Shown here piece after piece: positions 28,667 to 38,328 of a DNA stretch of 64,000 nt. A model generated the notes under the pieces. That model was not told the origin of the DNA and made no database searches. It saw only the letters and a list, made by a program, of their open reading frames with translations. This DNA is from UBA7359 sp038142205. GTDB lineage: Bacteria > Pseudomonadota > Gammaproteobacteria > Eutrophobiales > Eutrophobiaceae. The position numbers and the translations under genes were made by a program. Location: NCBI GenBank assembly GCA_038142205.1, contig JAYQJO010000001.1, positions 124,001 to 188,000 on the forward strand. The letters run 5' to 3'. The first letter of the stretch is position 1, and every line of letters begins with the position of its first letter.

Positions 28667-29884
28667 TCAGGTTTTTTCTTCTCCAAATTGATTATCAGGC
28701 AGGATGATGTTTTGTGAGATAGTCATGTTGATTAGTAACCATATCACTGCCACGAATAAACAAGATGCATGTACACCAACAATACCAAATTTCTGCTGCA
28801 TAAGGCCGCCGATGAGGCCGCCAATAAAAATCCCGATGAACTGTGAGCTGGAGTAAACCCCAAGAGCCGTACCCTTGGTGTGCGCTTCAGTCGTTTTGGA
28901 AACTTCGGAAGGTAGCAATGCTTCCAGATAATTAAACGCGCCAAAGAACAAGATCAGATTAATGACGATAAGACTCAGGCTTGAATTTACGAACGCCAGA
29001 CCTGCCTGAGATAAGATGATTAGCAATATGCTGATATTATGAAATAAAGCCGACTTATTGTTCCTATCACCAAAAGAAATAAAAGGAATCATGATAAACA
29101 ATGAGGCGAAAATAACGCCTAGATATATCTGCCAATGTGATGTAGGTGGTATTTGCAGGAAGTCACGCAATGTAACAGGGATGACAACAAAGTTAGCCAT
29201 TAGTATCAAATGTGTGGTGAAGATACTGATATCCAGTTTAAGTAGCTGTCTATTGGCGAGTACCGACTTCAGGTTCTGGACATTAATCGGTGAGCTATCT
29301 TGTTTCTGTTGCTTTTCTGCCGTCGGGACAAACAGGAATAAGGTCAATATTGCCAGTAGCGCAAGGCCTACACCGAGATAAAACAGTCCTCTTATGCCAA
29401 TCTGGCTAAATAACAAAGGGCCGAGGACGAAGGCAAAAGAAAATGACAGTCCTATACTGATACCGATAACGGCCATGACTTTGGTTCGATGTTCTTCGCT
29501 ACTTAAATCTGCTGCTAGCGCCATGATGGCTGCTGCAACAGCGCCAGCACCTTGTAATGCTCTTCCCAGGATTAAGCCATAGATGGATTCACTCATTGCG
29601 GCTAATAAACTACCCAGAATAAAAATAATTAACCCTGTGGCGATGATGGGTTTTCTACCAAACTTGTCCGAGAGCATGCCAAAAGGAATTTGTAGAGTAG
29701 CTTGGGTCAGACCGTAGACCCCTAATGCTAGACCGAGTAATTGTGGGGTCGTACCTTGATAGTCGTTTTCAGCAATCGCCAGTACCGGTAAGACCATGAA
29801 CAAAGGCAACATACGTAGAAAAAAAACCGCAGCCAGCGATATGGCAGCTTTTATTTCAGCTGCTGAGATAGACGTTGAATTCAT
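28667..29884 (-). CDS. Major facilitator superfamily transporter, drug:H+ type
   Basis: Inner-membrane transporter of 405 residues with 12 predicted membrane segments. The MFS loop motif between segments 2 and 3 is GMLSDKFGRKPII, and the antiporter-type segment LGRALQGAGAVAAAIMAL is present, which favours export of a small molecule in exchange for protons. The family typically sits between ssb and uvrA in this clade. The substrate cannot be predicted. The start MNSTSISAAEIK lies 77 bases from uvrA on the opposite strand, so the two share a promoter region. No LexA box was seen there. Confidence 0.88.
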   Translation of the reverse strand: MNSTSISAAEIKAAISLAAVFFLRMLPLFMVLPVLAIAENDYQGTTPQLLGLALGVYGLTQATLQIPFGMLSDKFGRKPIIATGLIIFILGSLLAAMSESIYGLILGRALQGAGAVAAAIMALAADLSSEEHRTKVMAVIGISIGLSFSFAFVLGPLLFSQIGIRGLFYLGVGLALLAILTLFLFVPTAEKQQKQDSSPINVQNLKSVLANRQLLKLDISIFTTHLILMANFVVIPVTLRDFLQIPPTSHWQIYLGVIFASLFIMIPFISFGDRNNKSALFHNISILLIILSQAGLAFVNSSLSLIVINLILFFGAFNYLEALLPSEVSKTTEAHTKGTALGVYSSSQFIGIFIGGLIGGLMQQKFGIVGVHASCLFVAVIWLLINMTISQNIILPDNQFGEEKT

Positions 29885-29961
29885 TTAATAAACTAATTTG
29901 GAACGAAACCGGAAAAACGATTATATTAACAGGTTGCTTCTAGAATAGTGAATTTGTTTTA

Positions 29962-32817
29962 ATGGATACGATAACAATCCGTGGTGCGCGAACACATAAT
30001 TTAAAAAATATTGATCTCGACATTCCGAGAGATAAATTAATTGTTGTTACAGGTATATCTGGTTCAGGTAAATCTTCTTTAGCATTTGATACGATTTATG
30101 CAGAAGGGCAAAGACGTTATGTCGAGTCACTCTCTGCTTATGCGCGTCAATTTCTTTCGATGATGGAAAAACCGGATGTTGATCATATTGAAGGCTTATC
30201 GCCAGCAATTTCCATTGAACAAAAAACTACATCGCATAATCCGCGTTCAACAGTTGGCACGATTACTGAAATATACGATTATCTTCGCTTATTGTTTGCT
30301 CGTGTTGGGCAGCCACATTGTCCTAAACATCACTCCTTACTTGAAGCGCAGACTATTTCGCAAATGGTCGATACAGTTTTAGCGCGACCTCAAGATGAAC
30401 GTTTGATGTTATTAGCACCTGTTGTTCAGGAACGTAAAGGTGAACATGTACAGGTATTGGATCGTTTGCGTACAGAAGGATTTATTCGAGCGCGTGTTGA
30501 TGGACAGATATATGAACTGGATCAGGTTCCTGAACTCGAGTTACGGAAAAAACATACAATCGAAGTTGTTGTCGACCGTTTTAAAGTACGTGAAGATATT
30601 CAATTACGTTTATCCGAATCATTTGAAACAGCTTTACGCTTGTCTGATGGCATCGCGTTGGTTATCCCGATGGATGACCAAGCAGGTAATAATAAAACTG
30701 AAGAGCAATTATTTTCATCACGTTATGCCTGCAATCAATGTGGATACAGTTTGAGTGAACTGGAGCCACGTTTGTTTTCTTTTAATAATCCCGCTGCCGC
30801 CTGTTCCAGTTGTGATGGTCTGGGCAGTATTCAATACTTTGATCCGGGGCGGGTCGTACAAAATCCCGATTTAAGTTTGCCCGGTGGTGCTATAAAAGGC
30901 TGGGATAGAAGAAATGCTTATTATTTCCAGTTAATCAAATCAATCTCTACACATTACAAGTTTGATATTGATACACCTTTTCAAGAATTATCTGATGAGA
31001 TAAAAAATATCTTGATGTATGGCAGCGGCGATGAAGAAATTAAATTTAAATATCTTCGTGAGCGTGAAAAAACGGTTATCCGTAAACATACATTCGAAGG
31101 CATTATTCCAAATTTACAACGACGCTATGTGGAAACTGATTCAGTCATGGTGCGTGAAGAATTGGCTAAATATCAGAATCGAAAACCCTGTCCGAAGTGT
31201 AAAGGTGCACGTTTAAATGAGTCCGCACGACATGTATTGATTAATGATATTGCCTTGCCTGATGTCACTGCGATGCCTATCGTAAAAGCGAAAGAATTAT
31301 TTGAGGCCATGGAGTTAAAAGGGGCGCGAGGCAAGATTGCGGTAAAGATATTAAAAGAAGTAAATGACCGTTTAAGCTTTCTGGTTAATGTTGGACTGGA
31401 TTATTTGACTCTCGAACGTAGTGCGGAAACCTTATCCGGTGGAGAGGCGCAACGTATTCGTTTGGCTAGCCAGATTGGTGCTGGGTTGGTTGGTGTCATG
31501 TATATTCTTGATGAACCCTCAATCGGGTTACATCAGCGCGATAATCAGCGTTTATTAAAAACCTTATTTCACCTTCGTGATTTAGGAAATACAGTTATTG
31601 TTGTTGAACATGATGAAGAAGCAATTAATGCAGCTCAGCATGTAATTGATATCGGTCCGGGTGCGGGTGTACATGGTGGCAGCATTGTTTCGCAAGGCAC
31701 ACCAGCAATGATTGCAAAAGATAAAAATTCTTTAACCGGACAATATTTATCCGGAAAGAAAAAAATAGATATCCCCCGACAACGTACGCCTTATAACCCC
31801 ATGCAGGTAATGGAATTAAAGAAGGCCAGTGGACATAATTTAAAAAATGTTACATTAACGATTCCTGTTAGTTTACTGACATGTATTACAGGTGTGTCTG
31901 GTTCTGGTAAATCAACCTTAATCAATGACACGCTTTATCAAATTGTTGCACGCGATTTAAATCGGGCAAATACAAGTCCAGCACCTTATGAGTCAATAGA
32001 AGGACTGGAACACTTTGATAAAGTTGTTGATATTGACCAAAGTCCAATTGGTCGCACACCACGTTCCAATCCTGCAACCTATACCGGTTTATTTACACCT
32101 ATACGAGAACTGTTTGCTGCAACAGCAGAAGCACGTTCACGTGCTTATAAACCGGGGCGTTTTAGCTTTAATGTCAAAGGTGGCCGCTGTGAAGCCTGTC
32201 AGGGTGATGGTTTAATCAAGGTTGAAATGCATTTCTTGCCGGATATTTATGTGCCTTGTGATACCTGTAAAGGTAAACGTTATAACAGAGAAACACTGGA
32301 TATACGTTATAAAGGAAAGAACATTCACCAAGTATTAGATATGAGCGTTGAAGAAGCATATGAATTTTTTGATGCTGTCCCTGTATTAAAACGTAAGCTG
32401 CAAACATTAATGGATGTCGGCTTGTCATATATTCGTTTAGGTCAAAACGCGACGACTTTGTCAGGTGGTGAAGCACAACGTGTGAAGCTTTCAAAAGAAC
32501 TGTCTAAACGAGATACAGGTAAGACGCTTTATATACTGGATGAACCGACAACCGGCTTGCACTTTCATGATATACAGCAGTTACTGGAAATATTGCATCA
32601 TTTAAGAGATCACGGAAATACCGTCATTGTTATTGAGCACAATCTTGATGTAATAAAAACTGCAGACTGGGTTATTGATCTAGGGCCTGAAGGTGGTGAT
32701 GGCGGTGGTGAAATTATTGCTACGGGTACACCTGAAGAGGTGGCAGAAAATAAAAAATCTCATACAGGTTTATTCTTAAAAGAGATACTTGGGATCAAGA
32801 AGAAGACAAAAAAGTAA
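29962..32817 (+). CDS. uvrA: Excinuclease ABC subunit A
   Basis: Damage-recognition ATPase of nucleotide excision repair; works with UvrB and UvrC. The 951-residue protein contains two ABC ATPase modules. Walker A motifs are GISGSGKSS (residues 31-39) and GVSGSGKST (about 645), each with an LSGGEAQR signature and an ILDEPS or ILDEPT Walker B. Zinc-binding cysteines are seen in CNQCG...CSSCDG (about 255-280) and CEACQG...CDTCKG (about 742-770). Length is normal and the frame is intact. A run of lysines ends the protein. Confidence 0.98.
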   Translation: MDTITIRGARTHNLKNIDLDIPRDKLIVVTGISGSGKSSLAFDTIYAEGQRRYVESLSAYARQFLSMMEKPDVDHIEGLSPAISIEQKTTSHNPRSTVGTITEIYDYLRLLFARVGQPHCPKHHSLLEAQTISQMVDTVLARPQDERLMLLAPVVQERKGEHVQVLDRLRTEGFIRARVDGQIYELDQVPELELRKKHTIEVVVDRFKVREDIQLRLSESFETALRLSDGIALVIPMDDQAGNNKTEEQLFSSRYACNQCGYSLSELEPRLFSFNNPAAACSSCDGLGSIQYFDPGRVVQNPDLSLPGGAIKGWDRRNAYYFQLIKSISTHYKFDIDTPFQELSDEIKNILMYGSGDEEIKFKYLREREKTVIRKHTFEGIIPNLQRRYVETDSVMVREELAKYQNRKPCPKCKGARLNESARHVLINDIALPDVTAMPIVKAKELFEAMELKGARGKIAVKILKEVNDRLSFLVNVGLDYLTLERSAETLSGGEAQRIRLASQIGAGLVGVMYILDEPSIGLHQRDNQRLLKTLFHLRDLGNTVIVVEHDEEAINAAQHVIDIGPGAGVHGGSIVSQGTPAMIAKDKNSLTGQYLSGKKKIDIPRQRTPYNPMQVMELKKASGHNLKNVTLTIPVSLLTCITGVSGSGKSTLINDTLYQIVARDLNRANTSPAPYESIEGLEHFDKVVDIDQSPIGRTPRSNPATYTGLFTPIRELFAATAEARSRAYKPGRFSFNVKGGRCEACQGDGLIKVEMHFLPDIYVPCDTCKGKRYNRETLDIRYKGKNIHQVLDMSVEEAYEFFDAVPVLKRKLQTLMDVGLSYIRLGQNATTLSGGEAQRVKLSKELSKRDTGKTLYILDEPTTGLHFHDIQQLLEILHHLRDHGNTVIVIEHNLDVIKTADWVIDLGPEGGDGGGEIIATGTPEEVAENKKSHTGLFLKEILGIKKKTKK

Positions 32818-32833
32818 AAGCGTAAATATATTA

Positions 32834-33921
32834 CTAGCTGTTTTCGCTTAAATTCAGATCAAGCTGATCCTGTTTTTTCTCGATAGTATTTTTATCAAAA
32901 CCACTTAATGATAAGCCGATTAATCTAACGGGTGATTTACCTGCTTCTGTTTTGGCTAATAATGTTGGTAATGATTTTTTTATCGACTCCAGATTAAAAG
33001 TTTCATCGCTGGTATAAGCGCGAGTCACTTGTTTAAAATTTGCGTATTTAACTTTCAGAGTTAATGTTCGGGCTTTTAAATTTTGTTTGTCCAGGTTACT
33101 AATGACTTGTTCGGCTAATGGTTCCAGTTTATTTAACAACTCATCGACAGAGTTAATGTCATTAGCAAACGTTGTTTCTTTTCCTAATGATTTTCTAATT
33201 CGTTTGCTACGTACTGGGCGATGATCTATAGCGCGAGCAATGTTGTAATAGTAGTCTCCTGTTTTTCCGAACGTCTTTATTAGTTTTGCTAGCGGCCATG
33301 TACGTAATTCCTTTCCATTTGTAATACCTGCTTTCTTCATCTTTTTCTCAGTGGCCGGACCGATACCATAGAATTTCCCTATGGATAGCTTGGCAACAAA
33401 ATCTTCCCCCTGTTCCGGCTTAATCACATATAAACCATCAGGCTTGTCCATGTCCGATGCAATTTTTGCGAGAAATTTGTTATAAGAAACACCTGCAGAG
33501 GCAATTAATCGGGTTTTATTTAATATCTCGCGTTTTATTGCCTTGGCTATTAGTGTTGCCGATCCCTCATATTCAGCTGTATAGGTGACATCCAGATAAG
33601 CTTCGTCCAGAGACAATGGTTCTACCTCAGAAGCATATTGCCAGAAGATGTCGCGTATTTGACTTGATACTTCTCTATAAGCTTCAAATCTAGGAGGAAC
33701 AAAAATAGCTGAAGGGCATAAACGGTAAGCCTGTGAGCAAGGCATGGCTGAATGTATGCCAAATTTTCGCGCTTCATAACTGCACGCCGCAACAACACCA
33801 CGACTATTGGGTTTGCCGCCGACAATTAAAGGTTTGTTCTTGTATTCCGGATAATCACGTTGTTCGACGGATGCAAAAATGCATCCATATCAATATGGAT
33901 TATTTTTCGTTGTACTGACAT
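32834..33921 (-). CDS. dinB: DNA polymerase IV (DinB), frameshifted near the N-terminus
   Basis: Y-family translesion polymerase. The long frame from 33745 down carries SLDEAYLDVT (catalytic Asp/Glu), the helix-hairpin-helix GIGPATEKKMKKAGI and the little-finger domain. The missing N-terminus is just upstream: from the ATG at 33921, MSVQRKIIHIDMDAF reads in one frame and FASVEQRDYPEYKNKPLIVGG in the next. The break is at A5 on the plus strand (33875-33879); one more base there would give DAFFASVEQR and a normal 362-residue protein. A homopolymer sequencing deletion is the simplest explanation. As written, an internal start at 33745 would lack the first catalytic Asp. Confidence 0.9.
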
Positions 33922-33943
33922 TAGTTTTACTGGCATTGAATTA

Positions 33944-34588
33944 TTAATTTAATTGTTTACCGAGATAGAGTCCGAAAATAAAAATAATCGGGCTTTGCAT
34001 AATGAGTACAACGCCTTTGAATATCAGTTCATGAAAACCTTCCCGATGATAAAGTTTATCAAAATAATCACCAAGGCTTACAGATAGTCGAGTTGCTAAC
34101 TTATGTGTAATAAACGAAATTATAAAAATAATAAAAAGTATTTTGCCATCAGGAAATAAAGAATAATTTTCCATATTCATACTACGGCATAGCCATGTGA
34201 AAATAATCACTGAAGCAAGAACCCCCTGTAGAGGAATAATGAGTTCTTCCCATTTTCCTATAACAGGTATTAATGGAAAGAAAAAAGTCAGCAAAAAAAT
34301 AATGTTCAATAAAAAATTGGAACGTTTGTCATCCAAAAAAAGTAATTCAGAAATTGATGGCGCATCTTCTATACCAAAGTTGATTGGGAAAACGAGCAAA
34401 ATAAAAACCAATATCAGAACAGTTTTAATAAAAGGCATCCCGATTTTATCCCAACAGTAGCCAAGGATAGGGTGGTTAGACTTTATATGTACGAAAGCAA
34501 ACAGGGAAATGGCGACAATGACGCTGATAAAATAGAAAAAAAAGGCAAAGAGTGTTTGTTGGTGAAATAATATCTGGCTTAATGTCAT
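33944..34588 (-). CDS. Hypothetical integral membrane protein
   Basis: Protein of 214 residues, not recognised. It has about five or six hydrophobic segments (near residues 13-33, 50-68, 90-112, 122-138, 145-160 and 188-208) and short charged loops. No catalytic motif or signal peptide is visible. It lies behind dinB's start on the same strand, upstream in transcription, with a 22-base gap, and might be co-transcribed with dinB. The neighbouring PfkB gene is divergent. Confidence 0.6.
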   Translation of the reverse strand: MTLSQILFHQQTLFAFFFYFISVIVAISLFAFVHIKSNHPILGYCWDKIGMPFIKTVLILVFILLVFPINFGIEDAPSISELLFLDDKRSNFLLNIIFLLTFFFPLIPVIGKWEELIIPLQGVLASVIIFTWLCRSMNMENYSLFPDGKILFIIFIISFITHKLATRLSVSLGDYFDKLYHREGFHELIFKGVVLIMQSPIIFIFGLYLGKQLN

Positions 34589-34710
34589 AACGGAGTGAGC
34601 CGGCTTGAATTTTACTAATTATAAAAGGGATAAAATCAAATTGGCAGTGAATATCCTATCAATGTTATATTTCGTCCCCACAATATTTCTAGATTAAATA
34701 AGGTTTTTTC

Positions 34711-35646
34711 ATGAGTGTATTAATTTGCGGTTCAATGGCGTACGACCACATTATGGTTTTTCCGGATAAGTTTAAAAATCATATTCTTCCAGAAAAAGTG
34801 CATATGCTAAATGTCTCTTTTCTGGTACCTGATATGCGCCGTGAGTTTGGTGGTTGTGCCGGCAATATTGCTTATGGATTAAATTTGCTTGATAGTAATT
34901 TGCCACAAATTATGGCGACAGTCGGTAAAGACTTTACGCCTTATGCTGACTGGTTAGATAAGAATGGTATCAGTCAAAAGCATATTACTGTGCTTGATGA
35001 TGCGTTTACCGGCCAGGCTTTTATTACCACTGATCTGGATGATAACCAGATTACCGCTTTTCATCCCGGCGCGATGGATGAGTCACATCAAAATAAAGTC
35101 ACGGATGCTGATAGTTGTAAAATAGGCATTATTTCTCCCGATGGTCGTGACGGGATGCTGCAACATGCAACGCAATTTGTGGATGCTAATATTCCATTTA
35201 TATTTGATCCTGGGCAGGGTATGCCTATGTTCGATGGTGATGATTTAAAGAAATTTATCGAACAGGCAAGCTGGTTGACGGTAAACGATTATGAGTGGGA
35301 AATGATGCAGGATAAAACCGGCCTATCTCCGCATGAAGTAACTGAGCAGCTAGAGGCATTAATCATTACACGAGGTAGTGAAGGCTCGTATATATATACG
35401 AAAGATAAACGTCTTGAAATCCCTAGTGTTAAGCCTTCAGCAATTAATGATCCAACGGGTTGTGGAGATGCTTATCGTGCTGGTTTGTTATACGGGTTGA
35501 TTCATAAACTCGACTGGGAAACGACAGGACGCATTGCATCATTAATGGGCTCAATAAAAATAGAAAAACATGGCACACAAAATCATTCCTTCACGTTGGA
35601 CGAGTTTAAGGCGCATTATAAAGATACGTTTGGGGTCGGGATTTAG
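34711..35646 (+). CDS. PfkB-family carbohydrate/nucleoside kinase (adenosine-kinase-like)
   Basis: Ribokinase-fold sugar or nucleoside kinase of 311 residues. The N-terminal sugar-binding segment is ICGSMAYDHIM and FGGCAGNIAYGL (the PfkB signature 1 region). The C-terminal signature 2 is INDPTGCGDAYRAGLLYG, where the usual GAGD anion hole reads GCGD with the catalytic Asp kept. The similarity pattern is closest to bacterial adenosine-kinase-like proteins, but the substrate is an inference. It is preceded by about 120 bases of divergent promoter region and followed by a structured intergenic stretch. Confidence 0.82.
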   Translation: MSVLICGSMAYDHIMVFPDKFKNHILPEKVHMLNVSFLVPDMRREFGGCAGNIAYGLNLLDSNLPQIMATVGKDFTPYADWLDKNGISQKHITVLDDAFTGQAFITTDLDDNQITAFHPGAMDESHQNKVTDADSCKIGIISPDGRDGMLQHATQFVDANIPFIFDPGQGMPMFDGDDLKKFIEQASWLTVNDYEWEMMQDKTGLSPHEVTEQLEALIITRGSEGSYIYTKDKRLEIPSVKPSAINDPTGCGDAYRAGLLYGLIHKLDWETTGRIASLMGSIKIEKHGTQNHSFTLDEFKAHYKDTFGVGI

Positions 35647-35963
35647 TTAAAGCGATAGAAGTTTTTATTTTTGAATATAGCTTTAATATTCTCACATTGT
35701 TGTAATTTGAAACTGATAAGGGTGTTTTTTAGAGTATCATGCTTTTCATGACGGAGTTTCAACTCCGCTGGCAAGCATTTTATCTTTGCACCTTTGTTAT
35801 CAGTTTGTTTATTACTGGGCTTATGTAAAGGATATTAGCGTAGCCAAGCGTAGAGGGTTCGATTCCACTTCGTTTGACTACTTCCAGTACTGAATAGCTA
35901 GCTTGGATTCTTCGGTGAAACGAATAGCGAACTCAGCCCCTAAATTATGGAAGACAGAGAGAA
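35647..35963. other. Intergenic stretch with nested hairpins
   Basis: 317 bases between the PfkB gene and glcB. Its left half holds the 97-base imperfect palindrome annotated separately (35710-35806). The right half has a T-loop-like GGGTTCGATTCC at 35859-35870, but no matching acceptor or anticodon arm, so it is not a tRNA gene. No open frame of any length is present. Confidence 0.45.
35710..35806. repeat. 97-base palindromic element with nested stems
   Basis: AAACTGATAA (35710-35719) pairs perfectly with TTATCAGTTT (35797-35806). Inside, GGTG pairs with CACC (35889-style spacing not needed: 35721-35724 with 35789-35792), ATGCTT pairs with AAGCAT, and CGGAGT pairs with ACTCCG around TTCA. 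The nested design suggests a small RNA, a dual terminator, or a miniature inverted-repeat element. No coding frame is inside. Confidence 0.5.
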
Positions 35964-38147
35964 TTATTTTTCTGCTTTCATTTGCTGGCGACGTTTATAT
36001 AAAATAAACTCTGTATAACCATTCGCTTGCTTACGCCCCTTCAAAACCAGATCAATCGCTGCCTGAAAAGATACACTGTTATTAAAGTCTTTTGACATAG
36101 GTTCGTAATTTTTATCATCACGATTTTGCCTATCAACAATAACAGCCATACGTTTCATTGCTTCACGTACTTCTTCTCTAGTGACAATGTCATGATGTAA
36201 CCAGTTAGCAATATGTTGACTGGATATTCTTAACGTCGCACAGTCTTCCATTAAAGCCACATCATTAATGTCAGGTACTTTAGAGCAGCCGACACCTTGG
36301 CCAACCCAACGTGAAACATATCCTAAAATCCCCTGAGCATTATTTTCCAATTCATGTCTGATTTCTAATGGTGATAATTTTCGCTTTTTATCCATAACAG
36401 GAATATCCAGAATATCATCAACAGGAATCTTTGCTGCTTCCATCAAAGCTAACTGCCGGCTTTTAACATTGAGCCGGTGGTAATGAATCGCATGTAAGGT
36501 GGCTGCAACAGGTGAAGGAACCCATGATGTGTTTGCACCGGCTTTTAAATGTCCGATTTTAGTTTTCATCATGTTATTCATTTCTTCCGGCATGGCCCAC
36601 ATACCTTTACCGATTTGGGCTTTTCCCATTAAACCGCAGTTCAAACCAACCTGAACGTTTGAATTTTCGTAGGCTTTTAACCACTTTGCGCCTTTTAACT
36701 CAGTTTTAGGAATAATCGGGCCTGCTTCCATATTGGTATGAATATCATCGCCGGTACGATCGAGAAAACCGGTGTTAATAAAGACAACACGTTCACTGGC
36801 AGCGTTAATACAAGCTTTTAAATTAACAGAAGTACGACGCTCCTCATCCATGATGCCCATCTTTAAAGTATTCTCTGGAAGGTTGAGTGCTTCTTCTGCC
36901 TGTCCGAATAATTTATTCGCTAAAGCCACTTCTTCTGGCCCGTGCATTTTGGGTTTAACAATATAAACAGAGCCTTTAGTACTGTTGATACGTTTGGAGT
37001 TTTTATTTAAGTCGTGAATCGCACCTAATGATGTCACCATAAGATCAATGATGGTTTCAGGTACTAGATTACCGTCATATAACACCATGTCGGTATAAAG
37101 ATGCATGCCAACATTACGAACTAGCATCAGGCTACGACCTTTGACAGTGATAGCCTCCCCATCTGAACTGATAAATTCTTTATCCGCTTCCATAGCACGT
37201 TTTATTACTTCATCTTCCTTTTTTACCGTTTCAACTAGCGTGCCTTTCATCAAGCCAACCCAGTTACGATAGACTTTTAATTTATCTTCGGTATCAACAG
37301 AAGCAACAGAGTCTTCACAATCCATGATCGCCGTGACAGCTGACTCAAGCTGTATGTCATAAATCTTCGCATGGTCGCGTCGGCCGATAAATAAACCATC
37401 GCCTAATTTAATTTCTAAATGTAAATTATGATGACAAAGTAAAATCGAATCAGGACTGTTTGCATCACCGGTATAACCAATAAATTGTTGCGGTTTTAGT
37501 AAGGCTGTTTCTGTACCATCACCGAAGCGAACATAGAGTTCATTATGCTTTATAAGATATTGCGTAATATGTTTATGCGTATCGCGCTCAAGAGGGAAGT
37601 GTCTATCGAGTAGATTACGACCGCGCAGGATAACTCGGTCACCTCGGATAGGGTTGTATTTTTTAATCTTTTTGCAACCGTTAGCCTGTGAGATGGTATC
37701 GGTAGAATAAGAAGCATCGTACAGACTGCCCCAACGCGCATTCACTGCATTTAAAACATAACGCGCATTATCAAGTGGTACGACCAGTTGAGGGCCCGCA
37801 ACTAACGCAATTTCATCATCAACGTTTTCAGTATTAATTGAAAAGTCTTCAACTTCTTCAACTAAATAACCAATTTCTTTTAGGAATTTTTTATAAGCTG
37901 CCGGTTTATGTTTTTTGCCTTTGTGCTCAATATGCCAGGCATCGATTTTCGTTTGTAGGCGATCACGCTTTTTTAATAACGCTGCATTTTTTTCCATGTT
38001 TTCTTGCAGAATTTTTTCAACCGACGACCAGAAGTTTTTATTTGTTACACCCGTTTTAGGTGCGATTTCTATTTTTACTAGATCAAAGAGTTCCTTTCTT
38101 ATTTGCAGTTTTCCTGCTGTGACGTAGTTTTCTATTTCAATGCTCAT
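35964..38147 (-). CDS. glcB: Malate synthase G
   Basis: Condenses glyoxylate and acetyl-CoA to malate. The protein is about 727 residues, the normal size for the G isoform, with PLDNARYVLNAVNARWGSLYDA, the catalytic-core segment AVTAIMDCEDSVASVD, the KMHGPEEVALA stretch and GLMGKAQIGKGMWAMPE. The ATG at 38147 (MSIEIENYVTAG) is preferred over a TTG six codons upstream. No isocitrate lyase gene is in the window, so glyoxylate may come from glycolate, glycine or elsewhere in the genome. It is divergent from the serine operon. Confidence 0.95.
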   Translation of the reverse strand: MSIEIENYVTAGKLQIRKELFDLVKIEIAPKTGVTNKNFWSSVEKILQENMEKNAALLKKRDRLQTKIDAWHIEHKGKKHKPAAYKKFLKEIGYLVEEVEDFSINTENVDDEIALVAGPQLVVPLDNARYVLNAVNARWGSLYDASYSTDTISQANGCKKIKKYNPIRGDRVILRGRNLLDRHFPLERDTHKHITQYLIKHNELYVRFGDGTETALLKPQQFIGYTGDANSPDSILLCHHNLHLEIKLGDGLFIGRRDHAKIYDIQLESAVTAIMDCEDSVASVDTEDKLKVYRNWVGLMKGTLVETVKKEDEVIKRAMEADKEFISSDGEAITVKGRSLMLVRNVGMHLYTDMVLYDGNLVPETIIDLMVTSLGAIHDLNKNSKRINSTKGSVYIVKPKMHGPEEVALANKLFGQAEEALNLPENTLKMGIMDEERRTSVNLKACINAASERVVFINTGFLDRTGDDIHTNMEAGPIIPKTELKGAKWLKAYENSNVQVGLNCGLMGKAQIGKGMWAMPEEMNNMMKTKIGHLKAGANTSWVPSPVAATLHAIHYHRLNVKSRQLALMEAAKIPVDDILDIPVMDKKRKLSPLEIRHELENNAQGILGYVSRWVGQGVGCSKVPDINDVALMEDCATLRISSQHIANWLHHDIVTREEVREAMKRMAVIVDRQNRDDKNYEPMSKDFNNSVSFQAAIDLVLKGRKQANGYTEFILYKRRQQMKAEK

Positions 38148-38291
38148 GGTTTCATTAAACCCCAAATCAATTACAAATGTTGCAATGCAGCAGATTAAGT
38201 GAAATCACGGTTTAACGCAATATTAATCCTGATTATTAGCTGAAAAATAAATATTGCTTTTATGAAAAACTGAGATATTATTCTCCGCGCC

Positions 38292-38309
38292 TGACGGAGC
38301 AAACCGTCA
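38292..38309 (+). promoter_or_regulatory. Short hairpin in the serC leader
   Basis: TGACGG (38292-38297) pairs with CCGTCA (38304-38309) around a six-base loop. It lies 20 bases before the serC start and 7 bases before its ribosome-binding site (AGAGG at 38317-38321). It could affect translation or mark a processing point; there is no direct evidence for either. Confidence 0.3.
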
Positions 38310-38328
38310 ACTAATTAGAGGTTAGACA

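Noticed and set aside
29885..29961. Possible LexA box in front of uvrA
   Set aside because: No CTGT-N8-ACAG or close variant was found between the MFS gene and uvrA.
35855..35880. GGGTTCGATTCC, resembling a tRNA T-loop
   Set aside because: The flanking bases do not form a T-stem, and no acceptor, D or anticodon arm can be drawn, so it is not a tRNA or tmRNA gene.
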